A stretch of DNA of 64,000 bases from a virus: the IMG/VR virus record IMGVR_UViG_3300042446_001954, positions 1 to 64,000 of that record. The stretch is one strand, 5' to 3'. Made by a program: the position numbers and the translations under genes. Shown piece after piece: positions 28,701 to 37,642 of the stretch. Every line of letters starts with the position of its first letter. The first letter of the stretch is position 1. Below the pieces are notes generated by a model. It was not told the origin of the DNA and did no database searches. It was given only the letters and a program-made list of their open reading frames with translations.

Positions 28701-31700
28701 TTCATTTACTTTTGTTGTTACTGTTAATGTTTCAGCGGGAACACTTACAACAAATCTTGGAACAAGTACAATTGGTCCAGCTTTCTCACCAAATGCTTAT
28801 ATTAGATTTGATAATGCTGATAGCATGTGGAAAATACGTGAGATTTCTGGTGCTAACCCTAACACATTTAATACAATCGTTACTGAAAAGTATACAGCTA
28901 ACGTAAACAATGCTGGTATTGTTCAGTTGAACGACACTGATACAAGCACAAGTACAACACAAGCCGCTACAGCAAACAGAATCAATCAGATGAGGTTGGA
29001 TGTAAATTCAAGAATTTCTTCCAACGTTGTTAACTCCGGTGCAGTTCTTGGTGTTGCACAACAGTATTCAACAACAATTACAGCCGCAGACCCTGGTGCA
29101 GGTTTCTTCCGACTGAACAATGCTACAATTTCTTCTGCAACCGCTGGTTACTTTGATAACCTTGACACATATGGTAATGATATTTCTACCATACTTACAG
29201 AATGGGGTCAATCAAACAGTGCAATCAAAGGTTACATCAGACTTTCTGTGTTTGGTTCACCAACATCGAAATATGCAGTATTTGCTATAGGTACAGTAAC
29301 AGATTCAACAGGCTTCAGAACAGTTGTTCTCACATACGTTTCTGGTGTGGGCACATTCACTGACAATGATTTAGTGATGGTGCAATTCACTAGAGCAGGT
29401 AACATTGGACCACAAGGACCTATTGGACCAATCGGACCTATTGGACCAATCGGACCTATTGGACCAATCGGACCTATTGGACCACAAGGACCTATTGGAC
29501 CACAAGGACCTATTGGACCAATCGGACCTATCGGACCACAAGGACCTATTGGACCCATTGGTAATACTGGACCACAGGGACCCATCGGACCAATCGGACC
29601 CATCGGACCACAAGGACCTATTGGACCAATCGGACCTATTGGACCACAAGGACCTATTGGACCAATCGGGCCTATCGGACCACAAGGACCTATCGGACCC
29701 ATTGGTAATACTGGACCACAGGGACCCATCGGACCAATCGGACCTATTGGACCACAGGGACCTATTGGACCAATCGGGCCTATCGGACCACAGGGACCTA
29801 TTGGACCTATTGGACCTATTGGACCACAAGGACCTATTGGACCTATTGGACCTATTGGACCTATTGGACCACAAGGACCTATCGGACCCATTGGTAATAC
29901 TGGACCACAGGGACCTATTGGACCTATTGGTAATATTGGACCACAGGGACCTATCGGACCCATCGGACCTATTGGACCTATTGGACCAATCGGACCTATT
30001 GGACCACAAGGACCTATCGGACCCATAGGTGCACAAGGTACCACAAGTTTCAACGTATGTAATACAACAAACATTGTAAGTTGTATAAGTGGCACAGGCG
30101 GTGGAGGTACCAACAACTTCTTTGCTGGATTCTGTGCTGGCCGCTGCAACACCACTGGCGGCGACAGTAACAACTTCATTGGTCGCTGTGCTGGTTTCTT
30201 CAACACCACCGGTAACTACAACACCTTCTTTGGTAACTCTGCTGGTCTCTGCAACACCACTGGCAGAGACAACTTCTTTGCTGGTCAATGTGCTGGTTTC
30301 AGCAACACCACCGGTAGCTACAACACCTTCATTGGTCGCTGTGCCGGCCGCAACAACACCACTGGCTCCCACAACACCTTCATTGGTCAAGGTGCTGGTC
30401 AATGCAACACCACTGGCGTCAGCAACAACTTTATTGGCAGGTATGCTGGTCTCCGCAACACCGGGGGCGTCAGCAACAACTTCTTTGGTCGTTATGCTGG
30501 TCAATACAACACAACCGGCAGCAACAACAACTTCTTTGGTCAAGATGCTGGTCTCTGCAACACCACTGGCTCCCACAACACCTTCATTGGTCAAGATGCT
30601 GGTCGCTTCAACACAGGGGGCAACCACAACAACTTTGCTGGTAATTGTGCTGGTCGCAGTAACACCACTGGCTGCTACAACAACTTCTTTGGTATCTGTG
30701 CTGGTGCAAGTAACACCACCGGCAGCTTGAACAACTTCTTTGGTCGTTGTGCCGGCCGCAACAACACCACTGGTAGTAACAACAACTTTTTTGGTTCATA
30801 TGCTGGTCGCTTCAACACCACCGGTTGCAGCAATATTTTCATTGGTAACGATGCTGGTTACTGCAACACCACTGGCAGCTTCAACAACTTTTTTGGTTTC
30901 TGTGCTGGTTGCAAAAATACCACTGCTTGCCACAACACGTTTATTGGTTACCGTGCTGGTCTATACAATACCACTGGCGAACATAACTTCTTTGCTGGTT
31001 TCTGTGCTGGTTTCACCAACACCACTGGCAGCAACAACAACTTCATTGGTCGGAGTGCTGGTCTCTGCAACACCACCGGCAGTCACAACAACTTCTTTGG
31101 AGAAGCTGGTCGCTTCAACACCACCGGCAGCTACAACAACTTCTTTGGTTGCTGTGCCGGCCGCAACAACACCACTGGTAGTAACAACAACTTTATTGGT
31201 TATGATGCTGGACGTTACAACACCACTGGCGCACATAACAACTTCTTTGGCCAAGCTGGTCGCTGCAACACAACCGGCAGCTACAACAACTTCTTTGGTG
31301 TCAATGCTGGTCTCAATAACACCACTGGTAGTAACAACAACTTTTTTGGCCAAAGTGCTGGTCGCTTAAACACCACTGGCCGCTACAACAACTTCTTTGG
31401 TTACTATGCTGGTCGTAACAACACCACTGGCTGCCACAACACCTTCATTGGTTATGGTGCTGGTTGCTGTAACACCACAGGCGCCGATAACAACTTCATT
31501 GGTCAATATGCCGGGCGTTGCAACACTACTGGCTCCAACAACTTATTATTTGGATGCGTTTCTGGTGTAGGCGCCGCTGGTCTTGCCAACATTACGACAG
31601 AATCTAACCGTATTATTATGGGCAATTCTGCCCATACTTGCGCCCAAATACAAATTGCATGGACCGTAGTTTCTGATATTCGTGATAAGTGTGTATTCAG

Positions 31701-32031
31701 ACCTGTACCACATGGGCGTGGCTTCTTCCAGAAAATCAATCCAATCGAGTTCGCATTTAAAGATCGAACCACTGGTTGTTTAACAGATGCTGAAGGAAAA
31801 ACACGTTACGGTTTCTCTGCTCAAGAAATTCTTGAAGCTGAAGGTGATCACAACGTTATTGTTTCGACAGAAAATGTTGATAAATTACAGATCACTAATG
31901 ATTATATGATACCTATTCTCGTGAATGCGATAAAAGAACTATCAGCAGAAGTCGATGAACTCACCGCCCTGAAAGTATTGGTCAACGAACTGTCAAATGA
32001 AATCGAAGAATTGAAGAAAAAAATAACCTAA
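25780..32031 (+). CDS. Giant tail fibre: repeats, collagen-like stalk, NTTG solenoid, S74 chaperone
   Basis: The 2083-aa protein has five parts. Residues 1-200 form an attachment region. Residues about 200-900 are repeats built on [20 protein letters not shown] and [11 protein letters not shown]-type units. About 900-1200 is a beta-rich linker. Residues 1210-1420 are a collagen-like Gly-Pro-Ile/Gln stalk. Residues about 1444-1930 are 28 near-17-residue NTTGxxNNFFGxxAGxx repeats resembling adhesin head solenoids. The end is a peptidase S74 intramolecular chaperone, with the SDIRDK motif near residue 1965 and [15 protein letters not shown], then a coiled coil. S74 domains trimerise fibres and cleave themselves off. 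It is probably a host-recognition fibre. It has a shorter paralogue at 42256. Confidence 0.85.
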   Translation: MANQITPLSYANTFGDWVTTTNKVLAETNDIGANNYTKNTGTFIINSAGTGLQVANDAIVQGSFQVTGTGSSATIQNNLTVSQGTIFAANTIGLGLNVAGVANIANLQVLGTGLNNAGGPSLYVANNTILNGNTTLANNLVVGGNTRVANIISNTWVQSATLYTSTAYTQNLTANLEINAGWANVAGAVNARTISANVSVNTASLYTSSNAYVMSLNSNSYVTTSNVYSLTANVDSLSANVFVNTATLYTSSNAYVMSLNSNSYVTTTEAFTTRLQVGNMVANTGITTAGLVANNTVVTAGLVANNTVVTAGLVANNTVVTAGLVANNTVNTNFLSANSFVNTASLYTSSNAYVMSLNSNSYVTTSNVYSLTANVNSVSANVFVNTATLYTSSNAYAMSLNSNSYVTTTETFTTRLQAGNIVANTGVITTAVVANTGVVTAGLVANSTIVTAGLVANSTIVTAGLVANSTIITAALVANTGVNTNFLSANSFVNTASLYTSSNAYVMSLNSNSYVTTSNVYSLTANVDSLSANIFVNTRIVYADTANIKGITANSYVNTGILYANTVDSTTLAANSSITSLGTLNVAGSAVLAGQLNVDSVSANTMVNTASLYTSSTAYVMSLNSNSYVTTTESFSTRIQGGNIVANTGLIGGTITANTILSGGSANIVGIANANTMNTGTLSAVTTVIGGTITANTQLNADSANIVGLLDAGSARIATIIANTSLVGGTITANTQLNVGSANVVGLLDAGSARIATIIANTSLVGGTITANTTLSGGSANIINAINAASANIVGIANANTMNAGSISAVTHVYTNRLTSNGIANLQSANVQYISVVDNINVKFLTANTDIYTANINVNNIFANNSIIAGKDLTVKGNFVIDGGTVYNSAEFDLYGATPITASQTAQFGVQRQLSTTSGITPTNFVGDGTTTVTCNHAGAVTVATGQSITVAGATGTQQTKLNGTWTVTNVNSTSFTFVVTVNVSAGTLTTNLGTSTIGPAFSPNAYIRFDNADSMWKIREISGANPNTFNTIVTEKYTANVNNAGIVQLNDTDTSTSTTQAATANRINQMRLDVNSRISSNVVNSGAVLGVAQQYSTTITAADPGAGFFRLNNATISSATAGYFDNLDTYGNDISTILTEWGQSNSAIKGYIRLSVFGSPTSKYAVFAIGTVTDSTGFRTVVLTYVSGVGTFTDNDLVMVQFTRAGNIGPQGPIGPIGPIGPIGPIGPIGPIGPQGPIGPQGPIGPIGPIGPQGPIGPIGNTGPQGPIGPIGPIGPQGPIGPIGPIGPQGPIGPIGPIGPQGPIGPIGNTGPQGPIGPIGPIGPQGPIGPIGPIGPQGPIGPIGPIGPQGPIGPIGPIGPIGPQGPIGPIGNTGPQGPIGPIGNIGPQGPIGPIGPIGPIGPIGPIGPQGPIGPIGAQGTTSFNVCNTTNIVSCISGTGGGGTNNFFAGFCAGRCNTTGGDSNNFIGRCAGFFNTTGNYNTFFGNSAGLCNTTGRDNFFAGQCAGFSNTTGSYNTFIGRCAGRNNTTGSHNTFIGQGAGQCNTTGVSNNFIGRYAGLRNTGGVSNNFFGRYAGQYNTTGSNNNFFGQDAGLCNTTGSHNTFIGQDAGRFNTGGNHNNFAGNCAGRSNTTGCYNNFFGICAGASNTTGSLNNFFGRCAGRNNTTGSNNNFFGSYAGRFNTTGCSNIFIGNDAGYCNTTGSFNNFFGFCAGCKNTTACHNTFIGYRAGLYNTTGEHNFFAGFCAGFTNTTGSNNNFIGRSAGLCNTTGSHNNFFGEAGRFNTTGSYNNFFGCCAGRNNTTGSNNNFIGYDAGRYNTTGAHNNFFGQAGRCNTTGSYNNFFGVNAGLNNTTGSNNNFFGQSAGRLNTTGRYNNFFGYYAGRNNTTGCHNTFIGYGAGCCNTTGADNNFIGQYAGRCNTTGSNNLLFGCVSGVGAAGLANITTESNRIIMGNSAHTCAQIQIAWTVVSDIRDKCVFRPVPHGRGFFQKINPIEFAFKDRTTGCLTDAEGKTRYGFSAQEILEAEGDHNVIVSTENVDKLQITNDYMIPILVNAIKELSAEVDELTALKVLVNELSNEIEELKKKIT
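26653..26751 (+). repeat. Three exact 33-nt tandem repeats
   Basis: Three identical 33-nt copies encode [11 protein letters not shown] in the fibre repeat region, followed by a diverged fourth. The exact DNA identity suggests recent expansion, and the 33-nt length keeps the frame. Confidence 0.9.
27109..27207 (+). repeat. 33-nt tandem repeats, second set
   Basis: Two exact 33-nt copies and a diverged third encode [11 protein letters not shown]-like units. They occupy the same relative place in the second large fibre repeat as the 26653 set does in the first, but use different codons. The two arrays therefore expanded separately. Confidence 0.85.
27860..28130 (+). repeat. 114-nt (38-residue) fibre repeat, also in the 32714 fibre
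   Basis: A stretch of about 70 nt starting at 27910 recurs identically at 28024, an offset of 114 nt. It encodes [20 protein letters not shown]. The fibre gene at 32714 has the same 38-residue unit at 33488 and 33602, again 114 nt apart. Confidence 0.85.
29407..30039 (+). repeat. Collagen-like Gly-Pro-Ile repeat tract
   Basis: About 211 residues of Gly-X-Y triplets are made mostly of GPI and GPQ, with GNT or GNI interruptions. The DNA is near-repetitive at 9 and 18 nt. A trimeric collagen-like stalk is the expected structure. Confidence 0.95.
30109..31566 (+). repeat. 28 NTTG repeats of about 17 residues, cysteine-rich
   Basis: Twenty-eight units of the form NTTGxxNNFFGxxAGxx encode a solenoid. 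Most are 51 nt; a few lack one codon (for example the EAGRF and QAGRC units). Cysteine is frequent at two fixed positions flanking AG. Confidence 0.9.
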
Positions 32032-32053
32032 GGTTTTTTGAATTCTAGAAGAC

Positions 32054-32061
32054 AATAAATA
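32054..32061 (+). promoter_or_regulatory. Late promoter-like box AATAAATA (32086 operon)
   Basis: AATAAATA lies 24 nt before the ATG at 32086, with an AAAGGA ribosome binding site between them. It differs from the T4 late consensus at the first base only. It is placed as at the other late boxes in this window. Confidence 0.6.
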
Positions 32062-32085
32062 TACCATATTAAAAGGAACAACAAC

Positions 32086-32439
32086 ATGCCTGCGGGTTAT
32101 TCAGAACTATTCTTAGAGCAAGGCTCATCATTCAACGCATCCATTGAATTGGATGATGTTGCCGGAGTGTCGTTCAACCTTGCTACATATACTGCTACGT
32201 CACAGATGCGTAAATCATATTACTCATCAAATGCGGCCGCAACATTCTCAGTATCAACAGGGGCAAACTCAGCACTCGGTATTATAACCATATCACTAGA
32301 TTCTGCAAACACAGCAAACGTTTATCCCGGAAGATACGTGTATGATGTTTATGTAACTAATAATCAAACAAGGGTTCGTGTGTTAGAGGGTATCGTAAAT
32401 GTATCTCCGCAGGTAACTAAGACAACTGGAATGTTATAA
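32086..32439 (+). CDS. Small beta-sandwich virion protein, unknown role
   Basis: The 117-aa protein (starting MPAGYSELFLEQGSSFNASI) has alternating strands: the segment FNLATYTATSQMRKSYYSSN, then IITISLDSANTANVYPGRYV and YDVYVTNNQTRVRVLEGIVN. The pattern suggests an Ig-like or BppU-N-like beta-sandwich used to attach receptor-binding proteins. It leads a set of small genes with TAATG coupling to the next one, downstream of a late promoter box. The function is inferred from fold-like pattern and context only. Confidence 0.55.
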   Translation: MPAGYSELFLEQGSSFNASIELDDVAGVSFNLATYTATSQMRKSYYSSNAAATFSVSTGANSALGIITISLDSANTANVYPGRYVYDVYVTNNQTRVRVLEGIVNVSPQVTKTTGML

Positions 32440-32714
32440 TGTCTCAGGTTATAAGTAAAATAAAGGTACTAACAAGCCCCTTTCCTACGGCCAATGTTTC
32501 TACGGGTGGAGTAAAAGTTTCAGTTAATCCCGGAAATACACAAAGAGTAAAATCTTTTAATTATTTACCAAACCCAACTGATGTTATTATAGCAGATGCA
32601 ATCGATGTTGAGATTTTGAACTCGGCAAATAATAATTCGGTTTTGACATATGACAGCACAATACAAAAATTCGTGGTTCAAAATATACCACGCTTAAACG
32701 GAGGCACATTCTAA
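32439..32714 (+). CDS. Small virion-associated protein ending LNGGTF
   Basis: The 91-aa protein begins MSQVISKIKVLTSPFPTANV and ends IPRLNGGTF, close to the ending LDGGTF of the next gene's product. It has beta-strand-like sequence and no recognised family. It is coupled by TAATG to both neighbours. The shared C-terminal motif suggests a common docking or folding element for fibre components. Confidence 0.5.
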   Translation: MSQVISKIKVLTSPFPTANVSTGGVKVSVNPGNTQRVKSFNYLPNPTDVIIADAIDVEILNSANNNSVLTYDSTIQKFVVQNIPRLNGGTF

Positions 32715-34027
32715 TGGCAGGCGCAACAAACACAATCATTCAAATTTTACGTTCAGACGTAACTTCTTTACCTAACACATTAAATCCAGGTGAACAAGCA
32801 TACTCATACGTATCAGACAAATTATTTGTAGGTAATACAAATAACACTGTAATTACAATTGGTGGTAAATACTATGTCAATCTACTTGATAATGCCACCT
32901 CTTCGAACACAGGCAATACAATTGTTCGCCGTGACACAGCAGGTAATGTTGCGTTCAAGATGGTGTCGATTGCCGATGACGCTTCACAATCTACAGATGC
33001 TGTCAATAAGAGTTACTTAGATACCAGAATAAATGCAGTATCATCAAACACAATATATGCAGGAGACATAGGCACATCCGGTTATTCTAATGTACATGCA
33101 TCAAACACTGTTGGTGGTGGACAAGTTATTATTGTTGCAAATAATGCAACAGTTGCAACATTTACGCAAAATACAGCATCTTTTGTACAAGACGTAACTG
33201 TTACTGGTAACTTATTAGTTAAAGGTACAACATCTTATACTAACGTACAATCGTTGTTAGTGTCTAATAATGATATTGTATTGAATGCAAACGCCGCTGG
33301 CTATCCACTCATCAATGCATACATCACAGTTAACCGTGGTGCAGCCGACAATGCAGCAATCATCTGGAACGAAGCAACTGATAATTGGCAAATTGATAAA
33401 GCTATTGGCACAAACTATGATATTGTTGATACGGGTGGCGGTCAATCAATTGGCGGAACAACAATATTCAACGTTGCTACCGTAAACACTCAATTGAATG
33501 CTGGCTCCGCCAATGTCATTGGTCTTCTGGATGCCGGCTCTGCTAGAATTGGTACAATCATTGCTAATACCAGTTTGCTAGGTGGTACTATCACGGCCAA
33601 TACTCAATTGAATGCTGGCTCCGCCAATGTCATTGGTCTTCTGGATGCCAACTCTGCTAGAATTGATACAGTTGTAGCAAACACAAGTTTATTGTCTGGA
33701 ACTATCACCGCTAATACCACACTGAATACTGGATCAGCCAACATTGTTAATCTATTAACTGCTGCTTCAATTAATGTTACGACATTAAATGCAACTACAG
33801 GTAATCTTGCATCCATTTATATTAATAACACACAAATATTAGGTGCAGGTTTTGCATTACCCGTATCTTTTGGTGGTACTGGGCTACAAACAGTTACAGC
33901 AAACGCTGTATTATTTGGTAATGGAACAGATGCATTTGGAATAACAAACGCACCAACAGCAGGGCAAGTTTTACAATACCGCACAGACGGTGTTAAATTT
34001 GGTGGGCTTGATGGAGGCACATTCTAA
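32714..34027 (+). CDS. Tail fibre with MTD-like N-terminus and 38-residue repeats
   Basis: The 437-aa protein has an N-terminal domain of the major tropism determinant type: TIIQILRSDVTSLPNTLNPG followed by EQAYSYVSDKLFVGNT. A middle region (about 130-250) includes VTGNLLVKGTTSYTNVQSLL. The 38-residue [18 protein letters not shown] repeats at about 256-335 match those of the 2083-aa fibre. The C-terminus has SFGGTGLQTVTANAVLFGNG and ends LDGGTF. It is probably a trimeric fibre shaft or adaptor. It is coupled to the gene before it by TAATG. Confidence 0.65.
   Translation: MAGATNTIIQILRSDVTSLPNTLNPGEQAYSYVSDKLFVGNTNNTVITIGGKYYVNLLDNATSSNTGNTIVRRDTAGNVAFKMVSIADDASQSTDAVNKSYLDTRINAVSSNTIYAGDIGTSGYSNVHASNTVGGGQVIIVANNATVATFTQNTASFVQDVTVTGNLLVKGTTSYTNVQSLLVSNNDIVLNANAAGYPLINAYITVNRGAADNAAIIWNEATDNWQIDKAIGTNYDIVDTGGGQSIGGTTIFNVATVNTQLNAGSANVIGLLDAGSARIGTIIANTSLLGGTITANTQLNAGSANVIGLLDANSARIDTVVANTSLLSGTITANTTLNTGSANIVNLLTAASINVTTLNATTGNLASIYINNTQILGAGFALPVSFGGTGLQTVTANAVLFGNGTDAFGITNAPTAGQVLQYRTDGVKFGGLDGGTF
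33480..33720 (+). repeat. 114-nt repeat unit shared with the 25780 fibre
   Basis: The sequence starting ACTCAATTGAATGCTGGCTC recurs at 33488 and 33602. It encodes the same 38-residue unit as 27860-28130 in the giant fibre, and both genes show the same 114-nt spacing. Confidence 0.8.
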
Positions 34028-34030
34028 ATA
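34023..34030 (+). promoter_or_regulatory. Possible late promoter box TCTAAATA (34055 gene)
   Basis: TCTAAATA includes the stop of the preceding fibre gene and lies 24 nt before the next ATG, the same spacing as the box at 32054. It has one mismatch (C at position 2) from TATAAATA, so support is weaker. Confidence 0.35.
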
Positions 34031-34054
34031 CCAAATAATTGATGGAGATATAGT

Positions 34055-34594
34055 ATGAATCAAGAAAAATTTATTCAAGCATATATTGAATTATTATCGG
34101 CAACAGTCACAGAATCTATACAGAAAAATCTTGTTCTGCAAACTCAGAAAAAAATTGCAGAAGAAGATTTGCATGTTGCGTCCGAAAGTTTAAGACATTT
34201 TGAAAATAAAAACATACAAGAAATTTCTATAAAACAAAATGAAATTGATTCTCTCAAACACCAATTGGGTGAAATAAGAAAACAAAAAGATGTAGTCGCT
34301 TCAGAATCAAGTGAACTCAAAAAAAATGCTGAACACATTGATACTTTTAAAAATGAATTAGTTAAATCAAGAAAACATAATGAGAATTTAGTCATAAAAA
34401 TTAATGAACTTGAATCTCAAATAATGGAGAAGACTAAAACTTTTGAATTTGAATTAAATGAGAAGATAAAAATTATTGAATCTTTGACGACTGAACTAGC
34501 CCGAAATTTGAAAAATGAAATTGAGTCTAAAAAAATTGGCAAAAAAATTCCATTCAAAGAAACAATAATAACTGAGGACGCCGGTAGCTTTTAA
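34055..34594 (+). CDS. Coiled-coil protein, unknown
   Basis: The 179-aa protein is almost entirely charged helix, Lys/Glu-rich with heptad-like spacing (for example [20 protein letters not shown]). It has no signal peptide or enzyme motif and ends in EDAGSF, echoing the GGTF endings of its neighbours. A GGAG ribosome binding site precedes the ATG. It lies between two fibre genes and overlaps the next by TAATG, so a fibre chaperone or a rod-like spacer is plausible. No family was recognised. Confidence 0.5.
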   Translation: MNQEKFIQAYIELLSATVTESIQKNLVLQTQKKIAEEDLHVASESLRHFENKNIQEISIKQNEIDSLKHQLGEIRKQKDVVASESSELKKNAEHIDTFKNELVKSRKHNENLVIKINELESQIMEKTKTFEFELNEKIKIIESLTTELARNLKNEIESKKIGKKIPFKETIITEDAGSF

Positions 34595-36720
34595 TGTCGA
34601 ATACAGTAATTCAGATTAAGAAATCAGGTGAAACGGGTAACGTTCCTGTTGCGAATGGTTTAAATTATGGTGAATTAGCCATCAACTACAATGATGGTAT
34701 TATCTATTATAAAAATGAGTCGAATCAAATCAAAACGATTCGCCTACAGGATGTTTTCGAGTCGGTGAATGTGAATGGTACACTCTTAGTACCCACATCA
34801 GCAACAGACATTCTATCGTTCGAGAGTACCAATGGCATTACACTTACTGGTTATTCATCGAACGATAAAATTATCATCGGTGAAACACTATCGCCAATTA
34901 TTAATGCGGCTTTCAGTAAAGCCAATAGTGCAAATCTTACTGCACAAGCATCATTTGATTACGCCAATAACATTTCATTGACTCCAGGTCCAACTGGACC
35001 ACAAGGACCCATCGGACCCATTGGACCTATTGGTAATACTGGACCAATCGGACCGATTGGACCCATCGGTAATACTGGACCACAAGGACCCACAGGCTTG
35101 GATGGTCCAACAGGACCTATTGGACCAATCGGCAACACAGGACCACAAGGACCGATTGGACCGATTGGACCTATTGGTAATCAAGGACCTATTGGACCTA
35201 TCGGACCAATTGGACCTACTGGACCAACAGGACCAATTGCTGGATCAAACACGCAAATTATTTACAATGACGCCGGTGTTGCTGGTGCAGATTCACGTTT
35301 AACATGGGATGAATCAACTGGCATACTTAGCACAAATTTACTCAGTGTAACTCAATCTGCCGGTGATGAAGGTGGTGAAATTCTTTTAGCTAAAGCTGTT
35401 TCGAATACTACTTTAATTGGCACAGGCGTAACAATTGATGTATACCAAAATAGATTAAGATTTTTCGAACAAGGTGGTACTGCTCGGGGAGCATACATTG
35501 ACATAACTGCGGCATCTTCTGGCGTAAACACGAATCTTTTGGCTGGAGGTCCAACAGGACCACAAGGACCTATCGGTCCAACAGGACCACAAGGACCTAT
35601 CGGTCCAATCGGACCTATCGGTCCAATCGGACCTATTGGTAATACTGGACCACAAGGACCTATTGGACCTATCGGACCACAAGGACCCATCGGACCTATT
35701 GGTAATACTGGACCAATCGGACCGATTGGACCCATCGGTAATACTGGACCACAGGGACCCATCGGACCCATTGGACCTATCGGACCACAGGGACCTATCG
35801 GACCTATTGGTAATCAAGGACCTATTGGACCTATCGGACCACAAGGACCCATCGGACCTATTGGACCTATCGGACCACAGGGACCCATCGGACCTATTGG
35901 TAATACTGGACCACAGGGACCCATCGGACCCATCGGTAATACTGGACCACAAGGACCCATCGGACCCATCGGTAATACTGGACCACAGGGACCCATCGGA
36001 CCTATTGGACCTATCGGACCACAGGGACCCATCGGACCTATTGGTAATACTGGACCACAGGGACCCATCGGACCCATCGGTAATACTGGACCACAGGGAC
36101 CCATCGGACCTATTGGACCTATCGGACCACAGGGACCTATCGGACCTATTGGTCCATCAGGACCACAGGGTCCTATCGGACCCATTGGCCCAATTGGACC
36201 ATCAGGTCCACAAGGTCCTATTGGTCCAATAGGACCGTCGACCGCTATCAATGCAACAAATACAACAACATCACAAACATCATACATTGTTGGTGTGAAT
36301 GCTGCCGGTTCGAATCAGACACCGTTTGTCTCTGCAACTAATGCAGTGTATTTTAATCCAAGTACTGGAACACTATTCGCTGTTGCAAAGTCATTCAGAA
36401 TACCACATCCAACCAAAGAAGGTAAGATGTTGGTGTATGGTGTGCTTGAAGGTCCAGAAAATGGTGTCTATGCTAGAGGCAGACTCACTGGTTCAAACAC
36501 AATTGAGTTGCCGGAATATTGGACTAAATTAGTTGATCCGAATTCGATCACTGTGAATTTAACACCGATAGGTAGCTTTCAACAAATATATGTTCATGAT
36601 ATTGTCGATAATGTTATTTACGTTGGTGGTGAAAGAGATGTAGATTGTTTCTTCACAGTCTGGGCTGAACGTGTGGATATTGAGAAACTTGTGGTGGAGA
36701 CTGAGAGAGATGGCGATTAA
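34594..36720 (+). CDS. Tail fibre with MTD-like N-terminus and two collagen-like tracts
   Basis: The 708-aa protein begins with an MTD-type domain ([39 protein letters not shown]). Collagen-like tracts occupy about residues 132-215 and 319-549. Between them lies a globular block (about 216-318) that includes [17 protein letters not shown]. The C-terminal domain starts [20 protein letters not shown] and runs [20 protein letters not shown] to [16 protein letters not shown], a distal domain I recognise from fibres of T4-like marine phages. The stop overlaps the start of the fibrinogen-like gene, so the two are coupled. Confidence 0.8.
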   Translation: MSNTVIQIKKSGETGNVPVANGLNYGELAINYNDGIIYYKNESNQIKTIRLQDVFESVNVNGTLLVPTSATDILSFESTNGITLTGYSSNDKIIIGETLSPIINAAFSKANSANLTAQASFDYANNISLTPGPTGPQGPIGPIGPIGNTGPIGPIGPIGNTGPQGPTGLDGPTGPIGPIGNTGPQGPIGPIGPIGNQGPIGPIGPIGPTGPTGPIAGSNTQIIYNDAGVAGADSRLTWDESTGILSTNLLSVTQSAGDEGGEILLAKAVSNTTLIGTGVTIDVYQNRLRFFEQGGTARGAYIDITAASSGVNTNLLAGGPTGPQGPIGPTGPQGPIGPIGPIGPIGPIGNTGPQGPIGPIGPQGPIGPIGNTGPIGPIGPIGNTGPQGPIGPIGPIGPQGPIGPIGNQGPIGPIGPQGPIGPIGPIGPQGPIGPIGNTGPQGPIGPIGNTGPQGPIGPIGNTGPQGPIGPIGPIGPQGPIGPIGNTGPQGPIGPIGNTGPQGPIGPIGPIGPQGPIGPIGPSGPQGPIGPIGPIGPSGPQGPIGPIGPSTAINATNTTTSQTSYIVGVNAAGSNQTPFVSATNAVYFNPSTGTLFAVAKSFRIPHPTKEGKMLVYGVLEGPENGVYARGRLTGSNTIELPEYWTKLVDPNSITVNLTPIGSFQQIYVHDIVDNVIYVGGERDVDCFFTVWAERVDIEKLVVETERDGD
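34987..35238 (+). repeat. Collagen-like tract 1 of the 708-aa fibre
   Basis: About 84 residues of Gly-X-Y triplets rich in GPI, GPT and GNT encode a first collagen-like rod, directly after the MTD-like and linker region. Confidence 0.9.
35548..36240 (+). repeat. Collagen-like tract 2 of the 708-aa fibre
   Basis: About 231 residues of Gly-X-Y triplets, mostly GPI with GPQ and GNT interruptions, form the longest collagen-like tract in the window. It is the stalk before the distal domain. Confidence 0.95.
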
Positions 36721-37429
36721 TTATAATGGCAGATACAATTCAGTTTCGGAAATAACTGGACCTTCAGGTTGGTATTGGATCAATACAAGTTTAGGACCTG
36801 TGCATACGTATGTTAACCAAGAATATGATGGTGGCGGCTGGGTACTTGCTTTGGCAAATAGAGCTGGTCAAGGTGCAATGAGTAACTTGACTTATAATGA
36901 TGCAGTAAATACTTGTAATATTAGAACCAATTCCAATACACCAGTATCAATAGGAAGTAAACTGTCAGGATTAAGCAATTATGATATGTGGCTTGGTACT
37001 AAATTTTGGTCAATTCTATCTGGAAGAGTGACTGCAAATAAAGTAACAGTTGTTCAATTTGTTGCTGGTTCTAACGGCGTAGCTTTAAATTCAACGGGTT
37101 CACACAACAAAAGATATCGATGGAGATTTGACAACTTTAACACCACATATGGTATGGTGGGTGCTGCTGCAATTAGTGATGAAACAGCAACTGGTGCACC
37201 TGGATTTTATTCATATCACGCATTAAACGGTTTTAGTTTAAGTGCTTTCGATTTAGATCAAGATGCTCACGGATCAAACTGTGCTACATTCTATGGAAAC
37301 ACACCATGGTGGTTTGGGGCCTGTTGGGATGGATTTTATTTCCCTAATGGTGGAGGATATGCGAATTTTCCAAATTGGACAGGCGCAGGATCTGATCTGT
37401 ATCAATATGGAGCAGTGTATATAAAATGA
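36710..37429 (+). CDS. Fibrinogen-like (FReD) domain protein, putative adhesin
   Basis: The 239-aa product is read from ATG 36710; an ATG at 36671 would add 13 residues but has no better signal. Around residues 38-46 is [11 protein letters not shown], like the GGGWT of fibrinogen-related domains. The C-terminal block has the FReD calcium and pocket pattern: D181-L-D183-Q-D185, then N190-C191, W200-W201 and C205, followed by FPNGGGY. In FReDs this loop binds Ca2+ and forms part of the acetylated-sugar pocket. The ATG overlaps the preceding fibre stop. A role in host glycan binding is inferred from the fold and the fibre neighbours. Confidence 0.65.
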   Translation: MAINYNGRYNSVSEITGPSGWYWINTSLGPVHTYVNQEYDGGGWVLALANRAGQGAMSNLTYNDAVNTCNIRTNSNTPVSIGSKLSGLSNYDMWLGTKFWSILSGRVTANKVTVVQFVAGSNGVALNSTGSHNKRYRWRFDNFNTTYGMVGAAAISDETATGAPGFYSYHALNGFSLSAFDLDQDAHGSNCATFYGNTPWWFGACWDGFYFPNGGGYANFPNWTGAGSDLYQYGAVYIK

Positions 37430-37641
37430 AAATTACTTTAAAACCTATGAAGTTAATTATTTCTAGAGATTGTGACACCTGGAATAAAGTTATTACAGAT
37501 TTGGATGGCAATGTAGTATTTCAGCAATTGGGATTAAAATTGCATGAGGACCAAAATAATAAACAGCATTTTGATGATTGGGAGCAACAGCTAAAAAATG
37601 CTCCGTGGTGGAATATTGTTGAAGTGGAAAGATTTATATAA
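37426..37641 (+). CDS. Small protein between two adhesin genes, unknown
   Basis: The 71-aa protein starts [20 protein letters not shown] and ends APWWNIVEVERFI. No family is recognised. Its start overlaps the upstream stop (ATGA), and it ends 1 nt before the LamG protein start. It may be a chaperone or attachment factor for the neighbouring adhesins, but nothing in the sequence shows this. Confidence 0.45.
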   Translation: MKITLKPMKLIISRDCDTWNKVITDLDGNVVFQQLGLKLHEDQNNKQHFDDWEQQLKNAPWWNIVEVERFI

Positions 37642-37642
37642 T

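Noticed and set aside
29232-31369. Long open frames on the minus strand and in other plus frames across the collagen and NTTG repeats
   Set aside because: Periodic repeat DNA keeps several frames open; the products are low-complexity shadows ([16 protein letters not shown] types) with no start signals, opposite or inside a clear fibre gene.
30109-31566. NTTG array as a CRISPR-like repeat array
   Set aside because: Repeats are 48-51 nt, directly adjacent with no spacers, and in frame within a coding region.
25780-32031. Diversity-generating retroelement variable region, because of MTD-like neighbours
   Set aside because: No reverse transcriptase, template repeat or adenine-specific variation is visible; MTD-like N-termini are common in phage fibres.
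32025-32039. AACC-TAA-GGTT plus T-run after the giant fibre, as a terminator
   Set aside because: Stem is only 4 bp and three-base loop; too weak to call.
35352-36287. Minus-strand open frames opposite the 708-aa fibre collagen tract
   Set aside because: Repeat-driven shadows; the plus-strand fibre explains the sequence.
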